Assembly (NCBI GenBank): GCA_009801015.1
Contig: VHZZ01001130.1
Span: forward strand, 122,127 to 142,683
Reading direction: 5' to 3'
Length of the DNA: 20,557 bases
DNA from: Silene noctiflora
Lineage: Eukaryota; Streptophyta; Magnoliopsida; Caryophyllales; Caryophyllaceae
This document shows positions 1 through 8,297 of this stretch, piece after piece; position 1 is the stretch's first letter, and the number at the start of each line of letters is the position of its first letter. The notes below the pieces were generated by a model. It was not told where the DNA came from, ran no database searches, and saw nothing but the letters and a program-made list of their open reading frames with translations. A program made the position numbers and the translations under genes.

Positions 1-545
1 GGAAAGACATCTTCGAACTCACTCACAACTGGTATCTCCATGGCTGAAGGCTCTTCCACCCGACTATCTTTCACATGGCATAGAACCATAGGATATCCCT
101 TCCTTAGAAACGACTTCAAGGTCACAGCTGCAATAATCTTAACTTTGGGCTTGACTACAAACCCACGGTAAGACACTCTAACCCCTTTAGGTCCTTTTAA
201 AGAGACATTCTTTTGCTGACAGCCAATGGTGGCACTATACCTCCCTAGCCAATCCATTCCCACTATGACTTCAAAACCATCTAAAGGAAACTCGAACAAA
301 TCAACTGGGAAGTTGAGTTGCCCTAAAACCATAGACACACCCCTATACAGCTTTCCACATGATACAGACTCTCCTAACAATATAAAGAATTCATCTTTTA
401 CAGACTCAAACACTTCTAGACCCATAGCTCTAGCATGACCCATGGATACGAATGAATGGGTTGCCCCTAAATCGAAAAGAACAAAAGTAGGAGTGTTGTG
501 AACAAGGAAAGTACCAGTAACCACTTGGGCATCCTCCCCTGCCGT
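1..545 (-). pseudogene. gypsy aspartic protease region (fossil, partial)
   Basis: Minus-strand translation shows a retropepsin-like region of the type found between gag and reverse transcriptase in plant chromoviruses. The active-site neighbourhood lies near 450-490 and the conserved GMDWL-type segment near 240-270. Toward the left edge the linker leading to reverse transcriptase begins. In a live element this domain would cut the Gag-Pol polyprotein inside the virus-like particle. It follows gag directly and belongs to the element spanning 1-3657. The segment is a decayed copy and is cut by the window edge, so full length cannot be judged. Confidence 0.75.
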
Positions 546-1724
546 CTACTTATCCATCATGAACATTTTTCCAGTGTTATTCTGCCCAGTACCCTGCACC
601 GTGCTCGCCAATGCTGTAGACTTCGCAGCTGAATGCTTATTTCCATTGTTATTCCACCTCTGATAGCTCCCACCATTGTTGCGGTTGAAGCCACTCTGGT
701 TGCCTTGGCTATGCCATGACCCGGCTGGTTGGTTTCTAGCCATGCTCTGACTCGGCCCCTGAGCGAAACCACCACGCCTCTAACCCTGAAAACCTTGCCC
801 TCTAGGACTAGTGCAGTCACTCATCTTATGGCCAGTACCACCACAGTTAAAAAAAACCACAACGGAGCCGCCACTGAAACTTTTTCTACCCTGACCTCCA
901 AAAGACGAGCCACCTCCATACCCAAAGCCCCCAGAGGAAGCCCTCCTCTGGTTGAAGTTCCCCTTCTTGAACCCTGACGTGCCAGTCCCCTCACTCTCAG
1001 CCCTTCTCTTCTCCCCACTCTTCTCTTTAGCTTCCTTCGTTATCTCAGCTAACCTCTCTACATTTCTAGCTCTCTCATAAACTTCCTTAACATCAGTAAG
1101 GACCCCAGAAGTCAGCCTCTCCAGAATCTTTACTGACAACCCCTTCTCAAACCGAATAGCCATACTCAGCTTGTTTATCTCAAGATAATACACATAGCTT
1201 GCCAGTTCGTTGAACTTGCGGTGATACTCTGCCACCGTCATCCCCTCAGTCATGTGGAAAGAGTCGAACTCCGCACTCATCTTATTCTTAATGTGCTCAG
1301 GAACAAACTGGTGCCTCATAGCCTTCTTAAACTCAGCCTAGGGAATAGCAGGTTCCCCTAGGTCCTTGTAAAAATCCCCAGCGTTATACTTCTCCTGGTT
1401 CTACCACACAGAAGCCTCATCTCTGAGGTAGAACGCAGCTTATTCTACCTTCATCTCTTCCGGATAGTTGACGACCTCGAGAACACTCTCCATCTCCATG
1501 TGCCTGTTTTCTAGCAGATGTGGTGCCCCAATGCCCTCATACACCTTAGGGTTGAAGCGAGAGATAGTGGTGCTCATTTTGGTAGCATCCACCATCTTCT
1601 ACTTGGCCTGCTCTAGCGTTCGGAGATCCTCAGTGAGCACCTCCTGCTGTTCGATCATCCTGGCTACCTCGTCGATAGACATCTTAGAAGCTTTGATATA
1701 CGCAGCAGATCTCTTTGGAGGCAT
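545..1724 (-). pseudogene. gypsy gag polyprotein (fossil)
   Basis: The likely gag start is the minus-strand ATG at 1724-1722, which opens with a basic MPPKR-type N-terminus. The central retrotransposon-gag domain lies about 1000-1400 (segments such as EHIKNKMSAEFDSF and AEYHRKFNELASY). It is followed by a Gly/Ser/Arg-rich stretch and a zinc-knuckle region near 810-851 (GGTGHKMSDC). Gag would form the particle and bind element RNA. The order gag then protease is normal for Ty3/gypsy. The gene is broken several times and cannot give an intact Gag. Overlapping plus-strand open frames here are shadows. Confidence 0.82.
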
Positions 1725-1729
1725 CGTTA

Positions 1730-1743
1730 CTATACAAGAAAAC
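1730..1743 (-). other. splice-acceptor-like site just before gag
   Basis: On the minus strand a pyrimidine-rich run ending in TATAG sits five bases upstream of the gag ATG. It resembles a plant 3' splice site. With the donor-like site in the LTR (3258-3263) it would define a leader intron of about 1.53 kb. This is inference from motif and position only. Confidence 0.35.
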
Positions 1744-1798
1744 AGTCGTAAGCACTTAGCCTACAGCTCAAATAACATAAACAACCTCCCATTAACGC

Positions 1799-2035
1799 AC
1801 TCAGTCGAGTGTCTTACACACTCGGTTGAGTTCAAATCATCCAGGGCCTGACATATTTTACCCCAAAAACGCACTCGGTCGAGTCACCTCCACTCGGTCG
1901 AGTGTCTCGCACACTCGGTCGAGTGCAAAAGTACCAGGGATTCTGCCTCAAAACACAAAAAACCCTACTCGGTCTAATGCCTGGAACTCGGTCGAGTGCC
2001 CCACACTCGGTCGAGTCCTTTCCACTCGGTCAAGT
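1799..2035. repeat. cluster of nine ACTCGGTCGAGT dyads in the leader
   Basis: Nine exact or near-exact copies of ACTCGGTCGAGT start at 1799, 1820, 1873, 1892, 1913, 1967, 1986, 2005 and 2024, all in the same orientation, most spaced 18-22 bp. Each unit has 5-bp inverted arms (ACTCG/CGAGT) around a central GT. The same dyad fills the U3 part of the LTR of this element and of related LTRs in the window. Function is unknown. Confidence 0.9.
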
Positions 2036-2393
2036 CATGCAATACTTTAGCTATGCCGCATGCTTTTCATACATGAAAATCATATAATCATATAATCCTA
2101 TCATGTTACTATTCATATCAAAACATAATAGTACCATCATTCATGCCATCATATTCTCATTTCCATAACATCATATACTTAACCATGTACCATTCATGCA
2201 ATCACAAGTAGAACACTTAGCATACATCGTCCCTTGACACCCCCGTGACCGGCTGAAAATTGAAAAGGCAAAGATGTGTTTTCGGGACGTCTCCCAAACT
2301 TTTGCGGTAGCCCTAAACAAGTTCTACCCGGGCACATTTTAGTTAGACACCCTATGTTCATTTTGTTCATTGGTTTTAGATTCCATAATCATT

Positions 2394-2405
2394 GCTCTGA
2401 TACCA
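2394..2405 (-). other. primer-binding site for initiator-Met tRNA
   Basis: On the minus strand this reads TGGTATCAGAGC, the classic complement of the 3' end of plant initiator methionine tRNA. It lies 5 bases inside the LTR edge at 2411. This is where minus-strand cDNA synthesis would start, and it fixes the element orientation and the inner edge of its 5' LTR. Confidence 0.93.
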
Positions 2406-2473
2406 CTTTGTGACACCCCCATACTCCGAGGCACCTTACCAAGGACTACCTCTGAATACAGGGATGCTACCAT

Positions 2474-2487
2474 CTCGGTTTCCCGAG
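2474..2487 (-). other. GNRA-tetraloop hairpin near LTR 3' end
   Basis: In sense (minus-strand) reading this is CTCGG-GAAA-CCGAG. It is followed by the shared ATGGTA motif. Equivalent hairpins occur at 6002-6015, 12835-12848 and 18941-18954. Confidence 0.7.
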
Positions 2488-2864
2488 GCAGTAAACATCA
2501 TAATAAACATAATAAAACATTATAAAATAAATATAAGTTAAGTGAATACAAATCCCTCCATAAAACGGAGTACAAAACAAAACAAAAGTAAAGTGATAAC
2601 AACGTATAGTAAAGTGGTAACTAATTATAGTCTACGGAAGCTAGTACAAAACTCGTGAGAGTCCACCCTGCTAACCCCGCCGCGTAGTCAATAGCCATCA
2701 TCGTCATTAACTGCTAAATCAACTGCTCACCATCCCTGAATGGATCACCACAGTTTTTAAAACAAATACGAGGTCAGTCGACTAAACAACTATATACCGT
2801 ATATAATGCAAACTGAAAGAAACAACACCACCCACAATACCTAAGTCCCTTAATCTGCACATCT

Positions 2865-2889
2865 CTCCTGCGCTGAGAAAACGCAGGAG
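2865..2889. other. mid-LTR hairpin, copy 1
   Basis: Arms CTCCTGCG (2865-2872) and CGCAGGAG (2882-2889) pair perfectly over 8 bp around a 9-base loop. It is flanked on the left by a TTAAT..CACATC block also seen before the unlike-sequence hairpins at 13368-13393 and 19452-19476. Confidence 0.7.
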
Positions 2890-3257
2890 GCAAACAATGA
2901 GGGTGAGACCACCTCTCACAATGGCTTACAAAACAATATCACAATCACAATCTCAATCACACCCAACTCCAACATCCACCACCAACTCCGCCATCACAAT
3001 ATCATCACAATCATAGAATCATATCACAAAATACATCATAATACCGTCACATTAATACAACACATAGTTCTACAATCAACTGACTAGGAAATCCTACCTC
3101 AATCAAGCAAATCCGGCACAAGCAAGAGATCAATACGCTTTCTCTACGAAGTATCCTCCTATAATGAATCAATTGATACAAATAAGACACACAATCCCTA
3201 AAACCCCCAAATTAGAAATTAGGGTTTCGTATTAAAGGCCAAAAGACTCAATTAAAG

Positions 3258-3263
3258 ACTTAC
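3258..3263 (-). other. splice-donor-like site in LTR
   Basis: The minus strand reads GG^GTAAGT, close to the plant 5' splice consensus, about 150 bp downstream of the TATA box. Comparable sites sit at 13744-13749 and 19854-19859 (minus) and 4155-4160 and 11115-11120 (plus) in the other LTRs. Motif-based inference. Confidence 0.4.
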
Positions 3264-3410
3264 CCTTACGATTACGGTCTTATGATTCGTAAAAACCCCA
3301 ACAAATGATGAAGATGCGCCGCGGAATGAAAGATTAGAAGGACGATTAGTAAACGATGTCTAGGTTTTTACTTGAAAAGTGAAATAATGATTTACTGCTT
3401 CTCGTCCTAA

Positions 3411-3418
3411 TATTTATA
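3411..3418 (-). promoter_or_regulatory. TATA box of the LTR promoter
   Basis: The minus strand reads TATAAATA, placed directly downstream of the dyad cluster in U3. It is the best candidate for the LTR core promoter; transcription would start roughly 25-35 bases further left. Confidence 0.6.
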
Positions 3419-3449
3419 CTTTCCTCCAAAAACCCTATACGAACCGGAC

Positions 3450-3608
3450 ACTCGGTCGAGTACACGACACTCGGTCGAGTAAGAGACACTCTACCCATTG
3501 AACTGAACACGACCGAGTACACGCCACTCGACCGAGTGCTTCGCACTCGTCCAAGTCCCCAACTTCCAGCGTACTGACAAACCAACACAAATGGACAATC
3601 GGTCGAGT
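3450..3608. repeat. U3 cluster of ACTCGGTCGAGT dyads
   Basis: Perfect or near copies lie at 3450, 3469, 3507, 3526, 3545 and 3597, in both central forms (GT and AC). They are immediately upstream of the TATA box, the position expected of enhancer or repressor sites. Related clusters occupy the U3 of the LTRs at 13936-14072, 19935-20045 and 10710-10895. Confidence 0.85.
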
Positions 3609-3981
3609 ACCCTATACTCTACCGAATGTCCCTATACTAAAAATCACGAATATTACACACTTTCCCCTTGCTTTAGGTTCAGGATCGACAATGTGAATGC
3701 AGTACTTGTTTAGCCATGAACTATTACGAGAATTTATAGTGAACAATGATTTATGTCTCAGACGTGTTAAAAATATATGATGTCTTAGTTCAAGCTACGC
3801 TAGCAAGGGGCCAGTCATTGTTATATTATTTTATTTATATTTTACGTATGATGTCTTAAGTATGTTGAGTGAGTCCGGATTGTTGGGGACCTTTATCACT
3901 CGACTGAAATAAACTAATAGGCCAAAGGTAGGCTTGAGCATATAGTGTAAGGGAGTCGGGATTAACTTAAGTGAGTAGGAG

Positions 3982-3989
3982 TATATAAT
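3982..3989 (+). promoter_or_regulatory. TATA box of the plus-strand LTR
   Basis: The sequence TATATAAT precedes an A- and purine-rich leader and a donor-like site 173 bp downstream, the same layout as in the minus-strand LTR at 2411-3657. Confidence 0.5.
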
Positions 3990-4027
3990 CTTCCAAATCA
4001 CTCCACACACATCGTTTCCTCATTTTT

Positions 4028-4072
4028 ACAAAACAAAACAAAAAACAAAAGAAAAGAAAAGAAAAGAAAGGA
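4028..4072 (+). repeat. A/purine-rich low-complexity run
   Basis: Short units AAAAC then AAAAG are repeated over about 45 bp within the presumed transcribed leader of the LTR. Likely slippage-derived. Confidence 0.8.
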
Positions 4073-5312
4073 GATGCCACGGAGGGAGACGAAGCACAAG
4101 GGCTAGGGCACGAGATTTCAAGACGATATTCTTTAAATTTTCATCCTTTCAATCGTAGGTATAATTCTATGCTATCTTAATGTAATCATAGAGTTGTTCA
4201 TCGTCATTGTCATCATCTATTAGGGTTTTAGTATGATTATGATTGTTACAACAATTTATAGATTTGTTGTGTTATGTTGTTCGATTTTTTTCCTTATCTA
4301 AATTTCGTCGATTGCGGAACGTTTTTGAAGAGACTCATGTTTATTCCAAGTGTAATTTCTGCATATAAAATTTCGTAGCATTCTACTCTACATTTTTTCC
4401 TGGGTGATTTATTTATGAACCTGTCGTGGAAAAGCCCGCTAATCTGATTGTGTTGGAGAAAATATTTTGACACCCTAAATTATATACCGATTGAGTGTGA
4501 GGACTTTTTCATACATCATCTTTGAAAAGTATAGATTACAATAGAACTTGGAATTTCTGAAAAATGATATTTGAAACCCGTTTTATGAACCTTTACTTTT
4601 TGTGTGACGGATTCTGTCAGTTTTTGGAAATTTGTCTGGAAACCCTTGATAAGTTTGGAACTTGGGAGAACTGCTTTAGATAATAGTTGTAGCTATGGGT
4701 CAGGGGGTTCCCAATTGGCCTTGTATCGATTGGATTTTTATGGAATTAGTTATGCATTTTATAGCGAGTCTGTCCGGTTTTGGAAAATCGGGAAAAGTCG
4801 AGTTTGTTCTCTAAGTTGAGATTCCTGTTAAGCATAATCAGTCTAAATTATGTGCATTTTTAATTGATGGAGCACGTGGTAATTATGCATGGTTATGTTA
4901 TAATAGGCACGTGGTTGACAAGGAGACTCTTTTGTTATATCGTATTTGTTGCTGCGATAGGAATGCCGCTGAGGTAGGTTTACCCTAGTCAACTTGTGTT
5001 ATATTTTACTTATCTTACATGGATGCGTATAGATTGATAAGATGGTTGTTCTAGGTAAATATATGACGTTGAGTGAAGTTAAAATGATCTTATGTTAAGT
5101 TATTTCGATAATGGTTGATGTAGCGGTCTTATTGCTTAGCGTTTGAGTATTACATTGTGATGCGACGAACATTATATTTTGTTATCTCGTTATGGTTAAA
5201 ATTATTATTGTGTTGCTATGGTAATTATGGGCGCGGCCTTGTGAAAGATATTGTGTGAGAAGCCCGCGGGCGAGAATGTGATGGATGGTAAACCAGCCCC
5301 GACTGCGGATAT

Positions 5313-5484
5313 GGTTCTGATGAATTGGTAGGCCTGGCACGTGGAAGTCAAAGCGACATGGTCCAGCAGACGGCGCTGCGGTGCCGTGAGTGTATTGTGG
5401 TCCCGATGAATTGTGAGGCCTGAAACGTGGAAGTCGAAGCGACGTGGTCCAACAGGCGGCACTGCGGTGCCGTGAGTGTATGTG
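5313..5484 (+). repeat. 86-bp tandem duplication in the LTR
   Basis: Two adjacent units, 5313-5398 and 5399-5484, share GATGAATTG near the start and GCGGTGCCGTGAGTGTAT near the end, with an 86-bp period and scattered substitutions. The segment is unusually GC-rich for the area and contains the palindrome GCCCGCGGGC just upstream (5263-5272). Confidence 0.85.
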
Positions 5485-6001
5485 AGGAATTTGACGTGAG
5501 GTGGGTGTGTGGTGTGTCCGAGAGCTACATGGTCTCCGAGGCTGCGCGCCTGAGTTACTACATTATGTCCTATACTGTTTATTATGATAATTGTAGTGAT
5601 ATTGGTTTTAAGCTTTGCATTACATTCATCTTTTCTTGTCATTTATTCTTAATCTTAGTATGAGTTGACCGTGTGTGTCTTGTGTCAAATTGTCACATAT
5701 TTCCGAGGTGGTCTCTGTTGATCCATTCAATTATTTCCGGTTGAATGGGGAGCAGAATGATAAGCTGGTTCAATTGTTGTTTTTGGTTGCTATGCTTGGT
5801 TGTAGAGCGTTATGAGATGGACATCGAGTCTAGAGTTTCCACTTTGAGTCATCACCATAGCTTAAGTTATTTTATTTGTAGTTCGGTTGTAATTTATTTA
5901 TACTTTTGTTAACCTGGGTTGTAAAAAGTTGAGACACATTTGTTTGAGAATTAGTAAAGAAAAAAAAATAAAGCGTTGGTTTTGTTTATCTATATCATTG
6001 C

Positions 6002-6015
6002 CTCAGGAAACTGAG
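6002..6015 (+). other. GNRA-tetraloop hairpin, plus-strand LTR
   Basis: This reads CTCAG-GAAA-CTGAG. One base in each arm differs from the CTCGG/CCGAG stem of the other LTRs and the two changes compensate, keeping the pair. It lies in the same place, before GAGATGGT. Confidence 0.7.
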
Positions 6016-6029
6016 ATGGTGACACTCTT

Positions 6030-7190
6030 ATTTAATCGGAAATATCTTGATAAGGCTTCTGCTTAAATAGGGGTTTACAATAGTTCTACAACTCTGATTA
6101 GAGGCTTTAGAGAAAATAATTGTGTTATCCGCAAAAGTAAGGAATGAATTGTTTTTCAGTCCAGGTCCAATTCTAATACCAATATCACTAGAACTGAGAC
6201 CGCTATTCTTTTGAAGAGATCTTGCTAAAACCACATCACATATATTAAAAATATATGACGAAAAGGGGTCTTCCTTTCTAAAACCACGAATAGGTGTAAA
6301 CACGTTCCCCGATATTCCATTTACAAGAACCGATAAAGAAACAGTTTTAATACATTCCATAATCCAAGAAATCCAAGTAGAATTAAAACCCATTTGCGTA
6401 AAAGTCTCTTAAATGAAGTTCCATTCAAGTCGATCATATGCCTTCTCCATGTTAAGTTTAAAAGTAATGCATCCTCCTTGACCTTTTTTAAGCTTAAAAG
6501 AGTTAAAGATCTCACGCGATATGTGATATTATCTTGAATAAATCGATTAGGTGTAAAATGACCTCGATACAGATGTATAACCATGTGTAATACACGTTGG
6601 AGACGATTTGCTAAATTTTTTGAAATAATTTTATAAATTGTTGAACAAAGATTAATTGGCCGAAAATGGTTTGCTGATTGAGGATTATCAATTTTAGGGA
6701 TTAATGCATTAAAAGTATGATTTACTTCTTTAAGAAGTTTACCAGAATGGAAAAATGCTAAGACATCAAGGTCTAAGACTGTTATCAGTAGCTTAATTGA
6801 AAACAGTTTCTTTAACCTCTTCCTTACTGATCTTATATGTAAGAAAATTTTTATCTTCATCAGTTATTATTCCACTAATAGACCTAAAATCTTCATTTTT
6901 ATCAAAATGACAAAGTTGATACTTTATAGACCTCAGTTTTAATTCATTAGATATTTCTTGTTGAATGAGATTTTGATCAATAAAAAAAGCATCATTCTTG
7001 TTAATAAATTGCTTAATACCATTTCTACTACGCCTAATTCTGGCATGATTTTGAAAATACTTAGTATTATTATCTCCAAAATTAGCTTTGTTTATGTAGG
7101 CTTTTTGTTGCCAATACTTGTGTTTATAGTCAAGGAGGGCATCATATTCGTGTCCATCATAATACTCGTATTTATAACTCCCGGTCAACA
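6030..7190 (-). pseudogene. L1-type LINE ORF2 fragment (linker and reverse transcriptase)
   Basis: The minus strand encodes, in order, the region between endonuclease and reverse transcriptase (about 7160-6880, including a GDNNTKYFQNHARIRR motif), the RT N-terminal part (about 6760-6530, with LIPKID and HFRPINLCSTIYKII), a KAYDRLEWNFI segment near 6415-6455, and the RT core (about 6393-6040, with GFNSTWISW and FADN at 6124-6135). The frames are split by frameshifts and at least one internal stop (6409-6411). Two catalytic Asp positions read Asn: the first in the LNMEKAYD segment (6451-6453), the other in FADN in place of FADD. Both ends are truncated: no endonuclease, no C-terminus, no poly-A tail. 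It would have copied LINE RNA at the target site; this copy is dead. Confidence 0.85.
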
Positions 7191-7562
7191 CCTAAGGATG
7201 ATAGTACGGAAACATGTGTGAGAGGTTCACAATCTTCTAAGAAGTTCATGGAGTTTGGTTTATTGTGTTTATCATTACTAACCAACTAAACTCTTATTGT
7301 CGTTCTTAACTTTTTACTAATTTCGCATCTAACTTTTATTTTATGCATCTAACATTTTACTTATTATATCAAACCTTTTCATATTATTTAATTTTTTCAT
7401 TCACTTAATTAACCATTTTTATTTAACATGTAAATCATCACCTAATTTTAAAGTAACTAACTCAAGAGTGGGATAATGTTGATAAAAGGAAACGAAGAAG
7501 TCGAGAAGTAGGGTTTAACTTGGTGTATTCCCTTAACCTACGGTCACTCTTGTCAAGTAATC
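7191..7562. other. AT-rich stretch without a gene
   Basis: This is AT-rich DNA with repeated 'catctaac' and 'tttta' runs. I see no coding frame, terminal repeat or RNA gene. Its last part (about 7480-7562) is a little less AT-rich and ends at the LTR-like TGTAACAACCC start. Confidence 0.6.
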
Positions 7563-8120
7563 TGTAACAACCCGGATTATATTATAAAAGAAATAACATA
7601 ATATAAATGAATAATATGAGTTTAATAATAATAATAAGGTCAAGGTTGCGAAAACACCTGACCAATATGGATCGATAATAAATCCATAATCAAAAGCTAC
7701 TATATTATTCAATGTTCTCAACTGAAATCACATTAAATCCTAAGTAGTTATTTATTCGCGCTTCACACAATTCCCCAAGCAAGCATCATCCAATCAGCAA
7801 CAACATCAGAAAGGGGGGGTGACAATCAGTCGGGAGCAACTAGATGTTCTCCCAGTCATGTTTACAACAATTGAATACAACAACCAATCAATAACAATTG
7901 AAATGTAAAATCAGTAAACATGTGAGACCATCTATACACATGATACACAATACAAACTTACCATTAGTCGAGGACATATTAAGCCAATCATTTTAAGACG
8001 ATAGCTCCAAATGAAACAACATGTGCTGATACATAACAACAAAAGCATGTTATGACATCATGTGAATGTTAGGATCATTAAATAAATCCAATGTAAATAT
8101 GACCAACCAAACAACTTTCA

Positions 8121-8297
8121 GAGCCAATAACGAACTGCTTCTGACTACTAGAGCGTATAACGAACTTCCTCTAACTAACGGAGCGTATAACGAACTCCCT
8201 CCAACTACTAGAGCGCTTAAACAAATTCCTCTATCTACAAGCATAGTGTGTAGAATGAACGCCTTTAGAGCGATTAATGAAATGCCTCTAACTGCTA
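8121..8297 (+). repeat. 30-bp minisatellite
   Basis: Units begin at 8121, 8151, 8181 and 8211, exactly 30 bp apart, with a further unit at 8268-8297 after an interruption. The consensus starts GAGCGTATAACGAACT and ends CTCTAACTACTA. Because 30 is divisible by 3, the plus-strand frame gives a degenerate 10-residue repeat (RAYNELPLTT type), but there is no sign that it belongs to a real protein. Confidence 0.88.

Larger units (their letters stand above)
1725..2393 (-). other. untranslated leader of the gypsy element
   Basis: The stretch between the primer-binding site and gag holds no credible coding frame. Its gag-proximal third (1799-2035) is filled with a 12-bp dyad repeat; the rest is AT-rich with many CAT/ATA runs and a short GC-rich patch near 2240-2340. 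A long leader between PBS and gag is usual for plant chromoviruses. Confidence 0.7.
1..3657 (-). mobile_element. Ty3/gypsy chromovirus-like retrotransposon, 5' part (fossil)
   Basis: Reading on the minus strand the order is LTR (3657 to 2411), initiator-Met tRNA primer-binding site, long leader, gag, then protease running off the left window edge. Its LTR is homologous to the one attached to the chromovirus pol at 12770-16604, so this is the same broad Tekay-like group. Reverse transcriptase, integrase and the 3' LTR would lie outside the window to the left. The coding part is broken in several places, so this is an old non-functional copy. It sits in an older plus-strand LTR that resumes at 3658. 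The 5 bases right of the LTR (CACTT, 3658-3662) should recur at the far end if the target duplication survives. Confidence 0.88.
2411..3657 (-). repeat. 5' LTR of the gypsy element
   Basis: The LTR is about 1247 bp, bounded by TG (plus-strand TGACACCCCC at 2411) and CA (TATTACA ending 3657). The inner edge is fixed by the PBS. On the minus strand the order is a short U3 with the ACTCGGTCGAGT cluster (about 3440-3657), a TATA box at 3411-3418, a leader with a splice-donor-like site at 3258-3263, a mid-LTR hairpin at 2865-2889, and a GNRA-loop hairpin at 2474-2487 near the 3' end. The ends and internal blocks match the LTRs at 12770-14093 and 18877-20079. Confidence 0.88.
3658..6029 (+). repeat. 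Plus-strand gypsy LTR, truncated at both ends
   Basis: This 2.4-kb stretch has no gene. Its right end carries the GNRA hairpin and GAGATGGT motif found just before the 3' ends of the other gypsy LTRs, so it is an LTR in plus orientation. A TATA box lies at 3982-3989 and a donor-like GTAGGT at 4155-4160. Blocks at 4399-4456, about 4575-4640 and about 4700-4780 match the plus-strand LTR at 10691-12769. The left part is separated off by the minus-strand gypsy element; the last bases of the LTR are replaced by a LINE at about 6030. It is much longer than the LTRs on the minus strand and belongs to a sister subfamily. Confidence 0.75.

Noticed and set aside
226-977. Plus-strand open frames at 226-438 and 729-977
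   Set aside because: They lie opposite gypsy protease and gag sequence on the minus strand and show no family features of their own.
1799-2035. Regularly spaced palindromic repeats resembling a CRISPR array
   Set aside because: Units are only 12 bp, spacing is irregular, the setting is a plant retroelement leader, and the same dyad occurs in LTRs.
3982-4160. TATA box plus donor-like site as the start of a host gene
   Set aside because: No coding exon follows, and the same layout recurs in the other LTRs.
4604-4819. 71-codon plus-strand open frame
   Set aside because: It falls in a block shared with the LTR at 10691-12769, where the frame is not kept; not coding.
5205-5642. 145-codon minus-strand open frame
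   Set aside because: It overlaps the GC-rich 86-bp duplication, which explains its length and internal repeat; no domain recognised.
7811-7829. AAAGGGGGGG followed by TGACA as a polypurine tract and LTR start
   Set aside because: A G-run alone is weak evidence; no matching LTR end or coding region was found beside it.
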